Below are positions 9,022 through 18,142 of a stretch of DNA of 64,000 nucleotides, in pieces. The notes beneath the pieces are model-generated. The model searched no databases and was not told the origin of the DNA. It was given only the letters and a program-made list of their open reading frames with translations. Each line of letters starts with the position of its first letter. Position 1 is the first letter of the stretch. The stretch spans positions 1,178,001 through 1,242,000 of the forward strand of contig NZ_CP110009.1 in NCBI RefSeq assembly GCF_025947305.1. The letters are read 5' to 3'. Position numbers and translations under genes: made by a program. Origin of the DNA: Flavobacterium sp. N3904 (lineage in GTDB: Bacteria; Bacteroidota; Bacteroidia; Flavobacteriales; Flavobacteriaceae).

Positions 9022-9555
9022 ATGGCAAGTACTAGAGCAGCAATTCGTTATGCAACCGCAATTTTAGATTTATCCAATTCAAAAGGGGTGTCTGAAGCTG
9101 TGAATAATGACATGAAATCTATTGCTTCAACGATTAAGGGAAATGTGGAATTGAGTACTTTTATTCAAAACCCAACCATTAAAGTAGAAGTGAAAGAGAA
9201 AGCACTTTTAGAAGTTTTTGCTACTGTTGATAACGTAACCAAAGGTTTGCTTCATTTGTTATTTGAAAACAAAAGATTCGAAATTCTGGATGTTATCGCT
9301 GCAGAGTATAGTAAATTGTTTGATATCATGAATAATGTTGAAGTGGCCAAAGTAACTACAGCTGTTGCTATGGATGCTGCGCTTGAAGCTAAAGTTTTGG
9401 CTAAAATAGCAACATTGTCTGATAAAAAAATTACAATTGAAAACATTGTAGACCCTGCTATTATCGGAGGATTTATATTAAGAATAGGCGATCAGCAGTA
9501 TAATGCTTCTGTTGCCAACAGATTACAAATATTAAAAAGAGAGTTAAGTAATTAG
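9022..9555 (+). CDS. atpH: F-type ATP synthase subunit delta
   Basis: The 177-residue OSCP/delta subunit has the typical opening with conserved RYA (ASTRAAIRYA). A helical N-domain is followed by a C-terminal region ending in the family GGFxxRxGDxxxDxS-like stretch (here IIGGFILRIGDQQYNAS). It links subunit b to the top of F1. The gene lies two bases after atpF and 37 bases before atpA. Confidence 0.95.
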   Translation: MASTRAAIRYATAILDLSNSKGVSEAVNNDMKSIASTIKGNVELSTFIQNPTIKVEVKEKALLEVFATVDNVTKGLLHLLFENKRFEILDVIAAEYSKLFDIMNNVEVAKVTTAVAMDAALEAKVLAKIATLSDKKITIENIVDPAIIGGFILRIGDQQYNASVANRLQILKRELSN

Positions 9556-9592
9556 TTTTATTACACATTAAGTGTCTAAATTATAAATTAAG

Positions 9593-11170
9593 ATGGCGGA
9601 AATCAAACCTGCTGAAATTTCAGCAATATTAAGAAAGCAAGTCGAAGGTTTTGAATCTGGTGCTACGCTAGAGGAAGTAGGAACAGTACTTCAAGTTGGA
9701 GATGGTATTGCTCTTATTTATGGGCTTTCAAATGTTCAATACGGTGAATTGGTTGAATTCGAAAACGGATTAGAGGCAATCGTTTTGAACCTTGAACAAG
9801 ACAATGTTGGGGTGGTACTTTTAGGACCTTCAACAGGAATCAAAGAAGGATCTACTGCAAAAAGAACACAACGTATTGCTTCCCTTAAAACAGGTGAAGG
9901 AATGGTAGGACGTGTAGTTAACACTCTTGGTTTTCCAATTGATGGAAAAGGACCAATTGGGGGTGAATTATTCGAAATGCCATTGGAAAGAAAAGCTCCT
10001 GGAGTTATCTTCCGTCAACCAGTTACTGAACCATTGCAAACAGGAGTAAAAGCAGTTGATGCTATGATCCCAGTAGGTCGTGGACAACGTGAGTTGGTTA
10101 TTGGTGACCGTCAAACAGGTAAATCTACTGTTTGTATTGACACTATCTTAAATCAAAAAGAATTTTACGATGCTGGGAAACCAGTATTCTGTATATATGT
10201 TGCTATTGGTCAAAAAGCTTCTACTGTTGCAGGAATTGCAAAAATGTTGGAAGAAAAAGGAGCAATGGCGTATACTGTAATCGTTGCTGCAAATGCATCT
10301 GATCCAGCTCCTATGCAAGTTTACGCTCCTTTCGCAGGTGCTGCAATTGGAGAATATTTTAGAGATTCAGGTCGTCCTGCTTTGATTGTCTATGATGATT
10401 TATCTAAACAAGCAGTTGCTTACCGTGAGGTTTCTCTTTTATTAAGAAGACCACCGGGACGTGAAGCATATCCTGGAGACGTTTTTTACTTACACAGTCG
10501 TTTATTAGAGCGTGCTTGTAAAGTAATTGCTGATGATGGAATTGCAAAAGACATGAACGATTTACCAGATTCTTTGAAAGGAATTGTTAAAGGTGGAGGT
10601 TCTTTGACTGCATTGCCAATTATTGAAACTCAAGCGGGTGACGTTTCTGCATATATCCCAACAAACGTAATTTCGATTACAGATGGTCAAATTTTCTTGG
10701 ATGGAGATTTGTTTAACTCTGGGGTCCGTCCAGCGATTAACGTTGGTATTTCTGTATCTCGTGTTGGAGGTAATGCTCAAATTAAATCAATGAAAAAAGT
10801 AGCAGGTACTTTGAAATTGGATCAAGCGCAATTCCGTGAATTGGAAGCATTTGCTAAATTCGGTTCTGACCTTGATGCGGTTACATTGAACGTAATTGAA
10901 AAAGGAAAAAGAAACGTTGAAATCTTAAAACAAGGTTTGAATGACCCTTATACAGTTGAAGACCAAGTTGCTATTATCTATGCTGGATCTAAAAACTTAT
11001 TGAGAAATGTTCCTGTGAATAAAGTGAAAGAATTTGAGAAAGATTTCTTGGAATTCTTGAACAACAAACACAGAGCTACTCTTGATGCTTTGAAAGCAGG
11101 AAAATTAACAGATGAAATTACAGATGTATTGGAGACTGTTGCAAAAGAAATTTCAGCGAAATATAACTAA
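9593..11170 (+). CDS. atpA: F-type ATP synthase subunit alpha
   Basis: This is the 525-residue non-catalytic nucleotide-binding subunit of F1. Walker [10 protein letters not shown] is at residues 171-179, and downstream are the PGREAYPGD stretch and the ISVSRVGG motif with the conserved arginine. Full length and uninterrupted. It is followed by a 71-base gap with a long imperfect hairpin and then atpG. The beta (atpD) and epsilon (atpC) genes are not next to it, as is common in Bacteroidota, where they form a separate locus. Confidence 0.97.
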   Translation: MAEIKPAEISAILRKQVEGFESGATLEEVGTVLQVGDGIALIYGLSNVQYGELVEFENGLEAIVLNLEQDNVGVVLLGPSTGIKEGSTAKRTQRIASLKTGEGMVGRVVNTLGFPIDGKGPIGGELFEMPLERKAPGVIFRQPVTEPLQTGVKAVDAMIPVGRGQRELVIGDRQTGKSTVCIDTILNQKEFYDAGKPVFCIYVAIGQKASTVAGIAKMLEEKGAMAYTVIVAANASDPAPMQVYAPFAGAAIGEYFRDSGRPALIVYDDLSKQAVAYREVSLLLRRPPGREAYPGDVFYLHSRLLERACKVIADDGIAKDMNDLPDSLKGIVKGGGSLTALPIIETQAGDVSAYIPTNVISITDGQIFLDGDLFNSGVRPAINVGISVSRVGGNAQIKSMKKVAGTLKLDQAQFRELEAFAKFGSDLDAVTLNVIEKGKRNVEILKQGLNDPYTVEDQVAIIYAGSKNLLRNVPVNKVKEFEKDFLEFLNNKHRATLDALKAGKLTDEITDVLETVAKEISAKYN

Positions 11171-11172
11171 TC

Positions 11173-11233
11173 TAGTGAATAGTGAAAAGTGAGTAGTTTT
11201 GACTATTTACTTTTCACAAATCACTCTTCACTA
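11173..11233 (+). repeat. Long imperfect hairpin between atpA and atpG built of TAGTGAA-like units
   Basis: The left arm (11173-11196) and right arm (about 11203-11233) carry TAGTGAA and GTGAAAAGT units in inverted order, with a bulge of about seven bases. It fills nearly the whole intergenic gap. There is no terminator T-run. It belongs to the same kind of structured spacer seen between other genes here, but the sequence family is different. Confidence 0.6.
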
Positions 11234-11241
11234 TAAATAAA

Positions 11242-12102
11242 ATGGCAAACTTAAAGGAAATCCGTAATAGAATTACTTCCATTTCATCTACGATGCAGAT
11301 TACATCGGCAATGAAAATGGTTTCTGCAGCAAAGCTAAAGAAAGCACAAGATGCAATCACAGCAATGCGCCCTTATGCCGAAAAATTAACGGAATTATTA
11401 CAAAATCTATCCGCTTCACTTGATGGTGATGTTGGTGGAGAATTTACTACACAACGTGAGGTAAAAAAAGTTTTAATTGTTGCCATCACTTCGAATAGAG
11501 GTTTGTGTGGTGCTTTTAACACGAACGTAATTAAGGAAGCTAAAAACCGTTCTGAATATTATGCCGGTAAACAAGTGGATATTTTTGCTATCGGTAAAAA
11601 AGGAAACGATATTTTGTCAAAAACTTTGAATGTAATTGACAATAAAAGTTCAATTTTTGATTATTTAACTTTTGATAATGTTGCTGTTATTGCAGAAAAG
11701 TTGACTCAAAAATTTGTTTCAGGTGAATACGACAGAATTGAATTGGTTTACAATCAATTTAAAAACGCAGCTACTCAAATTGTACAAACAGAACAATTTT
11801 TGCCATTAGCTCCTATTCAATCAGATAAACCCGTTTCGACTGGTGATTACATTTTCGAACCTGCAAAGGACGAAATTGTTTTGACTTTGATTCCAAAAGC
11901 GTTAAAAACACAATTGTACAAAGGTATTCGTGATTCATTTGCATCAGAGCATGGAGCGCGTATGACTGCAATGCACAAAGCAACAGACAATGCAACAGAC
12001 TTGAGAGATCAATTGAAATTGACTTACAATAAAGCACGTCAGGCTGCGATTACCAATGAAATCCTTGAGATTGTTGGTGGAGCAGAAGCTTTGAAAGGAT
12101 AA
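11242..12102 (+). CDS. atpG: F-type ATP synthase subunit gamma
   Basis: The 286-residue central shaft of F1 has the conserved N-terminal helix (ending TSAMKMVSAAKLKKAQ) and the C-terminal helix with ARQAAITNEILEIVGGAEAL. The middle holds the Rossmann-like domain with SNRGLCGAFN. Full length. It is the last gene of the operon; a clear terminator follows after about 25 bases, so no atpD/atpC follows. Confidence 0.96.
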   Translation: MANLKEIRNRITSISSTMQITSAMKMVSAAKLKKAQDAITAMRPYAEKLTELLQNLSASLDGDVGGEFTTQREVKKVLIVAITSNRGLCGAFNTNVIKEAKNRSEYYAGKQVDIFAIGKKGNDILSKTLNVIDNKSSIFDYLTFDNVAVIAEKLTQKFVSGEYDRIELVYNQFKNAATQIVQTEQFLPLAPIQSDKPVSTGDYIFEPAKDEIVLTLIPKALKTQLYKGIRDSFASEHGARMTAMHKATDNATDLRDQLKLTYNKARQAAITNEILEIVGGAEALKG

Positions 12103-12125
12103 GAATTTATCTTTCTAAATATATA

Positions 12126-12156
12126 AGAGTTCCGCATTGCGGGACTCTTTTTTTTT
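12126..12156 (+). terminator. Rho-independent terminator of the atp operon
   Basis: A 10-bp stem (AGAGTTCCGC with GCGGGACTCT, one G-U pair) and 3-base loop run into nine T residues. It ends the transcript that includes atpG. Confidence 0.85.
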
Positions 12157-12186
12157 GATTAAATTTAAACTTAAAAAGATTTAAAA

Positions 12187-12624
12187 TTGGAAATAATAGA
12201 ACTCACTACCGCTCCAGAAATGCTCGCTCAAATTGAAGTGATGCGACACTTGTATCCCAACCTTACTCTGGAAAAATACGAATCTTATTTGCAGGAAATG
12301 GTTCCCCATAATTACAAACAGATAGCTGTTTTTGAAAACGGTAACTGCGTTGGTTTATCTGGTTTTTGGACAGCTATCAAGCTTTGGACAGGGAAATATA
12401 TTGAAATTGATAATTTCATAGTTCATTCGGAACACCGCTCTAAAGGGATTGGAAAAATGATGACCGATTATATAGATGTTAAAGCACAAGCTGAAGGTTG
12501 TACCGCCATTGTTTTGGATGCTTTCACGGGTAATTTTACTGCCCATCGTTTTTATTACAATCAAGGATATGTGCCAAAGGGGTTTCATTTTCTAAAAATG
12601 TTAAATGAAGAGGGATTAACTTAG
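12187..12624 (+). CDS. GNAT-family N-acetyltransferase
   Basis: The 145-residue protein has the GNAT fold. The acetyl-CoA loop motif is near residues 84-92 (HRSKGIGKMM, matching the Q/RxxGxG/A pattern), followed by the beta-bulge strand around CTAIVLDAF and the HRFYYNQGY terminal motif. The start is a TTG; no closer ATG preserves the first strand. It stands alone between the atp terminator and the next cluster. The acceptor substrate cannot be read from sequence. Confidence 0.85.
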   Translation: MEIIELTTAPEMLAQIEVMRHLYPNLTLEKYESYLQEMVPHNYKQIAVFENGNCVGLSGFWTAIKLWTGKYIEIDNFIVHSEHRSKGIGKMMTDYIDVKAQAEGCTAIVLDAFTGNFTAHRFYYNQGYVPKGFHFLKMLNEEGLT

Positions 12625-12751
12625 TTGAAATTACAGGTTACTTATTGAAAAAGTTTATATTTATATTTTTATTTTAGTAACTTTTTAACAAGATAAGCGT
12701 ATAATAGTAGAAAATACTTTATAACTCTAATTCAGATTAAACAATATACAA

Positions 12752-13426
12752 ATGGCAAAAGAAAGTTTTAATTGGAAAGGTCTTTTTATTAATGAAGAAA
12801 CTGAAGTACCAGTGGAAGTAAATAAATCCCAAGCTCCAATAAATCCCCCTACCAGTGAAATCACTAAATTTCCAAATCACGCCACTCAACCTATTTCCTC
12901 GGATTCTATTTCCAATCCTTTTTTAAAAGAAATATTTGAAGTTTATGATAAAGGCTTTGAGTCTTTGAATGCTTCTGGTTTTGATTTTTTTGAACTGTAT
13001 AAGTCTGTTGTGGCTGTTGGAATTACAAATCCTCAGAGTTATCAAATGGCTTTTACAATGGGAAAAACAATTCAACCAGATTTGACAAAACAATTTCTTC
13101 TTGAAAAAGCAAATTTTTATGTGACAGAGATTGAAAAAGTGTATGCTAAATATGATACTATTGGTAAAACTAAAAAATCAGATTTAGAGAATAATTTGAC
13201 CAAGGAGAAATACAATCTTTCCAAAAACATTGAAGAATTAAATACTAAGATACTTCAGCTTCAAAATGAATTGGAAACTAAGAAAGCAGAATTTCAAAAA
13301 ATGGATTCTAATAATATAGAGCAGTTTTCAGAAATTAGATTGAAAATGGAAGCAAACGATTTGGCCAAACATAAAATCTTAGATTCAATAAATACAGTAG
13401 TAACAGGAATTAATCAATATTTATAA
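12752..13426 (+). CDS. Uncharacterised soluble coiled-coil protein, first gene of the AAA/ABC/OmpA cluster
   Basis: The 224-residue product has no signal peptide or membrane segment. Residues 1-55 are proline- and serine-rich and probably disordered. Residues 60-110 look like a compact helical domain (FLKEIFEVYDKGFESLN onward), and about 135-205 form a heptad-patterned coiled coil rich in E, K, L and N. I do not recognise the family. The next gene starts three bases after its stop and encodes a membrane-anchored coiled-coil protein, so the two may bind each other. It opens a run of six same-strand genes ending in a CbbX-like AAA+ ATPase. Confidence 0.75.
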   Translation: MAKESFNWKGLFINEETEVPVEVNKSQAPINPPTSEITKFPNHATQPISSDSISNPFLKEIFEVYDKGFESLNASGFDFFELYKSVVAVGITNPQSYQMAFTMGKTIQPDLTKQFLLEKANFYVTEIEKVYAKYDTIGKTKKSDLENNLTKEKYNLSKNIEELNTKILQLQNELETKKAEFQKMDSNNIEQFSEIRLKMEANDLAKHKILDSINTVVTGINQYL

Positions 13427-13429
13427 TTA

Positions 13430-14551
13430 ATGGACAAATTCGAACAAGAAAAAAGCACACTATTATCACTTCCAATATTAAAACATTTTGACGAGTCAAA
13501 AGGTGAAATTGCTTTAAAATCAGGTGCTTTAAAGAAAGGCGAACAGACCTTATTTTGGGGTTTGGCATTGGGTTTATTGGGTATTGGAGGATATTTAACT
13601 TGGACATATATTATTCCACCACTTTTTACAATGTTGGGACAAGCGATTGCTTTATCGGCGACAGGTGTTTTTTTGGTTTTTTTAGTAATGATGTTCCCAG
13701 TTATTATGAAAGGATTAAGGTTTGCGACCAAGAATCTTCACAAAGCATTAATTCAAAGTAATCCTTTTAATGAATTGGAAGAGCAAAAACAAAAAATGAT
13801 AAAAAATCGTGAAGTTTTTAAGAACACCAAGGCTAAACTGAAAGGTCTTAAAAATGAAATGGAAATCGAAGCCAGTAAATCTGAAAAAGAAGCCAAATCA
13901 TTTCAAGAAGACGTTTTGAGTCTTAAACGCCAGTGTGAAAAATTAAAATCGGCAATGGATGAAATGGTTAGATTGAGTGGAGTTGGCGCTAAAGATACTG
14001 ATGAATATGTTGCTCTTCAAAGTGAATTGGCCCGAAAGCTAAGTGATTCTCAAAGGATTTCTACACAATATGAACAGAGCAAAAATTTTATTCAAAAATA
14101 TGGGGTTCGTGCCAATGTATTAGGTAAAATGGATAGAAAATTGACTTTGGCAGGAACAGCAATTGATATAAAAATTGCCGATTTTGATGCTACAGTTACA
14201 ATGCTTCAAAAAGAATATGAGTTTGCCAGAAATGCAAAAGAAGCAACGGAAAGTGCCAAAAGTGCGATGATGTTTACCAAAGATTGGGAATTGGAATATG
14301 CATTAGAGGTCGTAACATCTACAATAGCATTAGATATTGCCAGAACTTCTGAAAATTTGATTGATATTGATGCACTTACTTCTAAATATTCTGTAGATAA
14401 TGATGAGTTGTATTCCAGATTAGATTCATTGGCAGATGAAATTAAAACAGGAGACAACACTATTCCTGATTCAACGAAATATTCGAGTCCAAATTATAAA
14501 ATGACCAAAGAAGACAAAATGTCCAGTGGTGGTTTTGGAGATATTTTTTAA
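13430..14551 (+). CDS. Membrane-anchored coiled-coil protein of unknown function
   Basis: The 373-residue product has a 40-residue cytoplasmic lead, then two adjacent membrane helices (about 42-64 and 69-93). A long charged coiled-coil region follows (about 105-215), then further helices to residue 335 and a glycine-rich tail (SSGGFGDIF). The coiled coil and spacing superficially resemble PspA/toxic-anion-resistance-type helical proteins, but I see no diagnostic motif. It starts three bases after the previous coiled-coil gene and ends 25 bases before the SBP-OmpA gene. It would present a large helical domain to the cytoplasm, a plausible docking site for the cluster's AAA+ ATPase (inference). 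Confidence 0.75.
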   Translation: MDKFEQEKSTLLSLPILKHFDESKGEIALKSGALKKGEQTLFWGLALGLLGIGGYLTWTYIIPPLFTMLGQAIALSATGVFLVFLVMMFPVIMKGLRFATKNLHKALIQSNPFNELEEQKQKMIKNREVFKNTKAKLKGLKNEMEIEASKSEKEAKSFQEDVLSLKRQCEKLKSAMDEMVRLSGVGAKDTDEYVALQSELARKLSDSQRISTQYEQSKNFIQKYGVRANVLGKMDRKLTLAGTAIDIKIADFDATVTMLQKEYEFARNAKEATESAKSAMMFTKDWELEYALEVVTSTIALDIARTSENLIDIDALTSKYSVDNDELYSRLDSLADEIKTGDNTIPDSTKYSSPNYKMTKEDKMSSGGFGDIF

Positions 14552-14576
14552 TACATAATTTAATTTTAAAAATAAA

Positions 14577-16391
14577 ATGGGAAAAATTTTAAGAACGGAA
14601 AAGTTAACCACTTTTTCAGAATTATTGATTGTTATTGTGGCAATAGGAGGAATTTTAGGAGCAGTTTATTATATTTCTCCGGGAATCAAAACAGCTATTT
14701 CAAAACAATTAAATGGGATTGAATTAAATGGTACCGATGTAAATAATGTTACCAATGCTGAAAAAATTGAACTTCCGTCTACTGAAATATCTTCAGACGT
14801 AAGTAGTAAACCTTTAGTAAGAATTGCAGGATATGCATGGAATGCTCAGTCAGGAATTATAGTTTCTAATGGAGGACCAAAAACAACAAAAGGATCCTTG
14901 ATGGAAAAAAACGGAGTTAATCTTGAAATTATACGTCAAGACTGGCTTTCGGAATTACGTAACATGCAAATGAAATTTATCGAAGAATTTGATAAAGGAG
15001 AAGCTTTTCCTTCTTCAGATAAAAGCGTTTTTGCTGTTATGATTATGGGCGATGGAGCACCATTTTATATTAGCTCTGTTCAAAAATCATTAGACGAAAA
15101 ATACGGAAAAGATAAATATCACTTGCAGGTAATGGGTGTTGTGGGTATGAGTTATGGTGAAGATAAATTAATCGGACCACCAAGTTGGAAATCAGATCCA
15201 AAATCAATGAAAGGCGCTGTGATTTCAGCTGTTCTTGGAGATGGTGACTGGGTTACGACTGTAAATTATTGTTTTGCAAATGGATTGAAAGTAAATCCAG
15301 ATCCTACAACTTATGATGCGGATGCAGTAAATATTTATCCTTCAGAAAATGATGACTATATCAAATCAGCTGAAGAGTTAATCAAATCTCAAACAACAGG
15401 TTGGACTGTTACTTTGAAAGAAGTGGTAAACGGAAAATTAACAGGAAAATCAGTAAACAGAAAAATTGACGGTTGTGCGACTTGGACACCTGGAGATAAA
15501 ACGGTTTTTGATAAACTTTCCGGTTTTGTTGATATTGTTTCTACTAAAGAATTCAACAATCAAATGCCGACAGCACTTATTGGTGTGAAAGAATGGGCTG
15601 TTAAAAACCCTGATATTGTTTCAAATATTTTGAAATCGGCTTTGACAGCTTCTAATCAAATGAAAAATTATGAAGACTGGAAGGTAAGAGCATCTGAAGC
15701 AGTGGCTACTACTTACAATATGGAAACTCCTGAATATTGGTACAAAATGTTTAAAGGACAGCAAGCAACAAAAGGCGGATTGACTTATAATATGGGAGGA
15801 TCAAAAGTGTTCAATTATGCCGATGCGATGCAGTATTTTGGGATGTCAGATGGTGTAAACAGATACAAATCAGTGTACAATCAAGTTTCAGGATATTTAA
15901 CTGAATTGAATCCGTTTGGATTTAATGAAAATGTTGGAGCTGTAGTTCCTTATGATCAAGCAGTAAATTTATTCTTCCTTAAAAATATCAATGATATCGA
16001 ATCAACTTCTGCAGATAAAGCAGATTATACTACACAAGCGACTGAGGTTATGGCTTCCGGTGAATGGAAAATAAATTTTAGTTCAGGAAGTGCTACAGTT
16101 CAAAACAGTTCTAATAAAGATTTAGAAAAAATTTATAATCTTTTGATTCAAGCTGAGAATAGTAAATTAACGATTGTTGGACATACTGATAACGTTGGAA
16201 GTAGTCAAGCCAATTTAGCTTTATCAAAAAGCAGAGCACAAGCTGTTGTTGATTATTTGAAACAAAAAGGTATTCCAGAAAATCGTTTCCAATTAATTGA
16301 CGGTAAAGGTCAAAATGAACCAGTTGCTGATAATAATTCAGAATCTGGTAAATCTAAAAACCGTAGAGTTGTAATTACGTTCTTGAAATAA
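14577..16391 (+). CDS. Substrate-binding protein fused to an OmpA-type peptidoglycan-binding domain
   Basis: This 604-residue fusion has one N-terminal membrane helix (about 13-33). A type-2 periplasmic binding-protein domain of the nitrate/sulfonate/taurine kind (about 78-450) follows, then a C-terminal OmpA-like domain (about 490-604). The OmpA domain keeps the residues that grip peptidoglycan: D538 in GHTDNVGS and R596/R597 in the NRRV motif. The protein would be tethered to the inner membrane and to the cell wall, with the ligand-binding domain between. An ABC permease and ATPase follow after a terminator-like hairpin. I infer a wall-anchored receptor for that ABC pair; the ligand is unknown, and the binding domain may have become a sensor. 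Confidence 0.85.
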   Translation: MGKILRTEKLTTFSELLIVIVAIGGILGAVYYISPGIKTAISKQLNGIELNGTDVNNVTNAEKIELPSTEISSDVSSKPLVRIAGYAWNAQSGIIVSNGGPKTTKGSLMEKNGVNLEIIRQDWLSELRNMQMKFIEEFDKGEAFPSSDKSVFAVMIMGDGAPFYISSVQKSLDEKYGKDKYHLQVMGVVGMSYGEDKLIGPPSWKSDPKSMKGAVISAVLGDGDWVTTVNYCFANGLKVNPDPTTYDADAVNIYPSENDDYIKSAEELIKSQTTGWTVTLKEVVNGKLTGKSVNRKIDGCATWTPGDKTVFDKLSGFVDIVSTKEFNNQMPTALIGVKEWAVKNPDIVSNILKSALTASNQMKNYEDWKVRASEAVATTYNMETPEYWYKMFKGQQATKGGLTYNMGGSKVFNYADAMQYFGMSDGVNRYKSVYNQVSGYLTELNPFGFNENVGAVVPYDQAVNLFFLKNINDIESTSADKADYTTQATEVMASGEWKINFSSGSATVQNSSNKDLEKIYNLLIQAENSKLTIVGHTDNVGSSQANLALSKSRAQAVVDYLKQKGIPENRFQLIDGKGQNEPVADNNSESGKSKNRRVVITFLK

Positions 16392-16402
16392 ACATACATT
16401 TT

Positions 16403-16453
16403 AGCAAAGACACAGAGAATCCATTAGTGGATAGCTGTGTCTTTGCTTTTTTA
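16403..16453 (+). terminator. Strong hairpin terminator inside the six-gene cluster
   Basis: The arms AGCAAAGACACAG and CTGTGTCTTTGCT form a 13-bp stem around an inner mini-hairpin, followed by a T-run. It separates the binding-protein gene from the permease gene 10 bases further on. Partial read-through would give more receptor than transporter, a known feature of ABC operons. Confidence 0.8.
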
Positions 16454-16463
16454 AAATACTTTT

Positions 16464-17234
16464 ATGATAAAAATTTTTATCCCTTTTGAAAAATTATCTA
16501 AAACCAACAAAACATTAATTTTATTGGGTTGGTTGATTCTTTTGATTGTAATTTGGTTTATAGGTACTTCAGGGACAAAACATCTTTTTCCGTCCCCAAG
16601 TCAAGTTTTAACTGGATTTACAGATTTGTATAATGAAGGTTTGGTAGTGCATATTGCACATTCGTTGCAATTATGTTTCTTATCCATATTTTTGGCAACC
16701 ATAATCTCATTGATTTTTGCCTATTCTTGGCCGATTCCGCTTTTAAAATCAATTTCAGAATTTGTAACTAAATTTCGTTTTCTACCTTTTACCGGATTGT
16801 CGTTTTATATCACAATGGTAATTCACGAAGCGAGAACAATGCAAGTTTGGATTTTGGTAATATTTTTGACTACATTCTTGACAACTTCATTAATTGCGGT
16901 TATCAAAGACATTCCACAAGAAGAATTCGACCATGCCAAAACTTTAAAATGCAGTAGATTAGAAGTACTTTGGCAAGTTATTATTCTGGGAAGACTGGAT
17001 TATGTTATTGATGTAATTAGACAAAACCTAGCGATTACATGGATGATGCTAGTTACAGTAGAATCAATAGTTGTGGCTTCTGGGGGATTAGGATTTTTGA
17101 TAAAAAACTCAGACAAATTCATGAATACTGGCCGAATAATAGCACTTCAAATTATTATTTTGTTAATAGGATTGGGACTGGATGCTGGGATTAATTTTTT
17201 AAGGAAAACAATATTTAGATATTCAAAAATATAA
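16464..17234 (+). CDS. ABC transporter permease, nitrate/sulfonate/taurine type
   Basis: The 256-residue permease has six predicted membrane helices. The cytoplasmic EAA coupling loop is near residues 152-174 (EEFDHAKTLKCSRLEVLWQV). Size and loop match the SsuC/TauC/NrtB class of importers, which work as homodimers. It starts 10 bases after a terminator hairpin and five bases before the ATPase gene. Its partner receptor is presumably the SBP-OmpA fusion upstream. Confidence 0.88.
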   Translation: MIKIFIPFEKLSKTNKTLILLGWLILLIVIWFIGTSGTKHLFPSPSQVLTGFTDLYNEGLVVHIAHSLQLCFLSIFLATIISLIFAYSWPIPLLKSISEFVTKFRFLPFTGLSFYITMVIHEARTMQVWILVIFLTTFLTTSLIAVIKDIPQEEFDHAKTLKCSRLEVLWQVIILGRLDYVIDVIRQNLAITWMMLVTVESIVVASGGLGFLIKNSDKFMNTGRIIALQIIILLIGLGLDAGINFLRKTIFRYSKI

Positions 17235-17239
17235 GTTAT

Positions 17240-18070
17240 ATGAAACACGAATATAAAGAAACGCTTTTATATGTTGAAAATCTTAGTGTTGCCTATGATG
17301 ACACTGTTATTATAAAAGACATAAACCTTACTGAAAAGGATGTAATACGTGAAGGAGTTGATTGTACAGGGCAAGTCATAGCATTTGTGGGAAGATCAGG
17401 AAGAGGAAAATCTACTTTTTTCAAGGCGTTAACAGGATTGGTTCCTTGTACGGATGGAAAAATATTGATTCGCGACTTTGAAAATAAAGAACCAAATGCA
17501 GCCAAACTTGTTAAAGAAGGCGATATTGGTTTTGTAGATCAAAAATACACTTTGTTCAGACACAAAACGGTTCATCAAGCACTGAAGTTTTCATTAAGAA
17601 AAACGACTCTTTCGGATACTGAAAAAGAAAGTAAAATAAAAGAGTATGTAAAAGTATGGGGCTTAGAAAATTGTATTGATAAATATCCTAATGAACTTTC
17701 CGGAGGACAAAGACAAAGAACAGCAATTATAGAACAGTTGTTTTCTTCGGATAATTTTATTGTATTGGATGAACCTTTCTCTGGTTTGGATGTTGGGAAT
17801 ATTGAAGAAGTAAAAAAATCGTTTGCTTTACTTTGTAAAACTTCAGATTACAATACCGTTATATTTTCTACACATGATATTGAATTAGCTTTGGAATTGG
17901 CACAATCCATTTATGTAATTGGACATCCAACTATCAATGGAAAACAAGAAAAATATGGAACCATAGTTGCGAAGTATGACCTTAGAGACATTGGATTGGC
18001 TTGGACAGAATTTGGCGAAGGACATAGAAAATTGTGCAAAGAGATTGTGCATCAAATGATGATTTCATAA
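17240..18070 (+). CDS. ABC transporter ATP-binding protein, nitrate/sulfonate type
   Basis: The 276-residue ATPase has Walker A GRSGRGKS at residues 51-58 and signature LSGGQRQR from 153. Walker B acidic residues are D177/E178 and the H-loop is in STHD. About 45 extra residues at the C-terminus extend past the core (from about 232) and could be regulatory. The gene directly follows the permease gene, and the pair forms a complete importer engine with the SBP-OmpA protein. Confidence 0.93.
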   Translation: MKHEYKETLLYVENLSVAYDDTVIIKDINLTEKDVIREGVDCTGQVIAFVGRSGRGKSTFFKALTGLVPCTDGKILIRDFENKEPNAAKLVKEGDIGFVDQKYTLFRHKTVHQALKFSLRKTTLSDTEKESKIKEYVKVWGLENCIDKYPNELSGGQRQRTAIIEQLFSSDNFIVLDEPFSGLDVGNIEEVKKSFALLCKTSDYNTVIFSTHDIELALELAQSIYVIGHPTINGKQEKYGTIVAKYDLRDIGLAWTEFGEGHRKLCKEIVHQMMIS

Positions 18071-18142
18071 TAAAGTGTACTTTAAAAATGTAATTCATTC
18101 TGTTTCTATACTATTTTAGAACCAGAAATAAACATAAGAACA

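Noticed and set aside
11163-12156. Search for atpD and atpC after atpG
   Set aside because: A strong terminator follows atpG and no beta or epsilon sequence is present in the window; a split atp locus is usual in Bacteroidota, not an anomaly.
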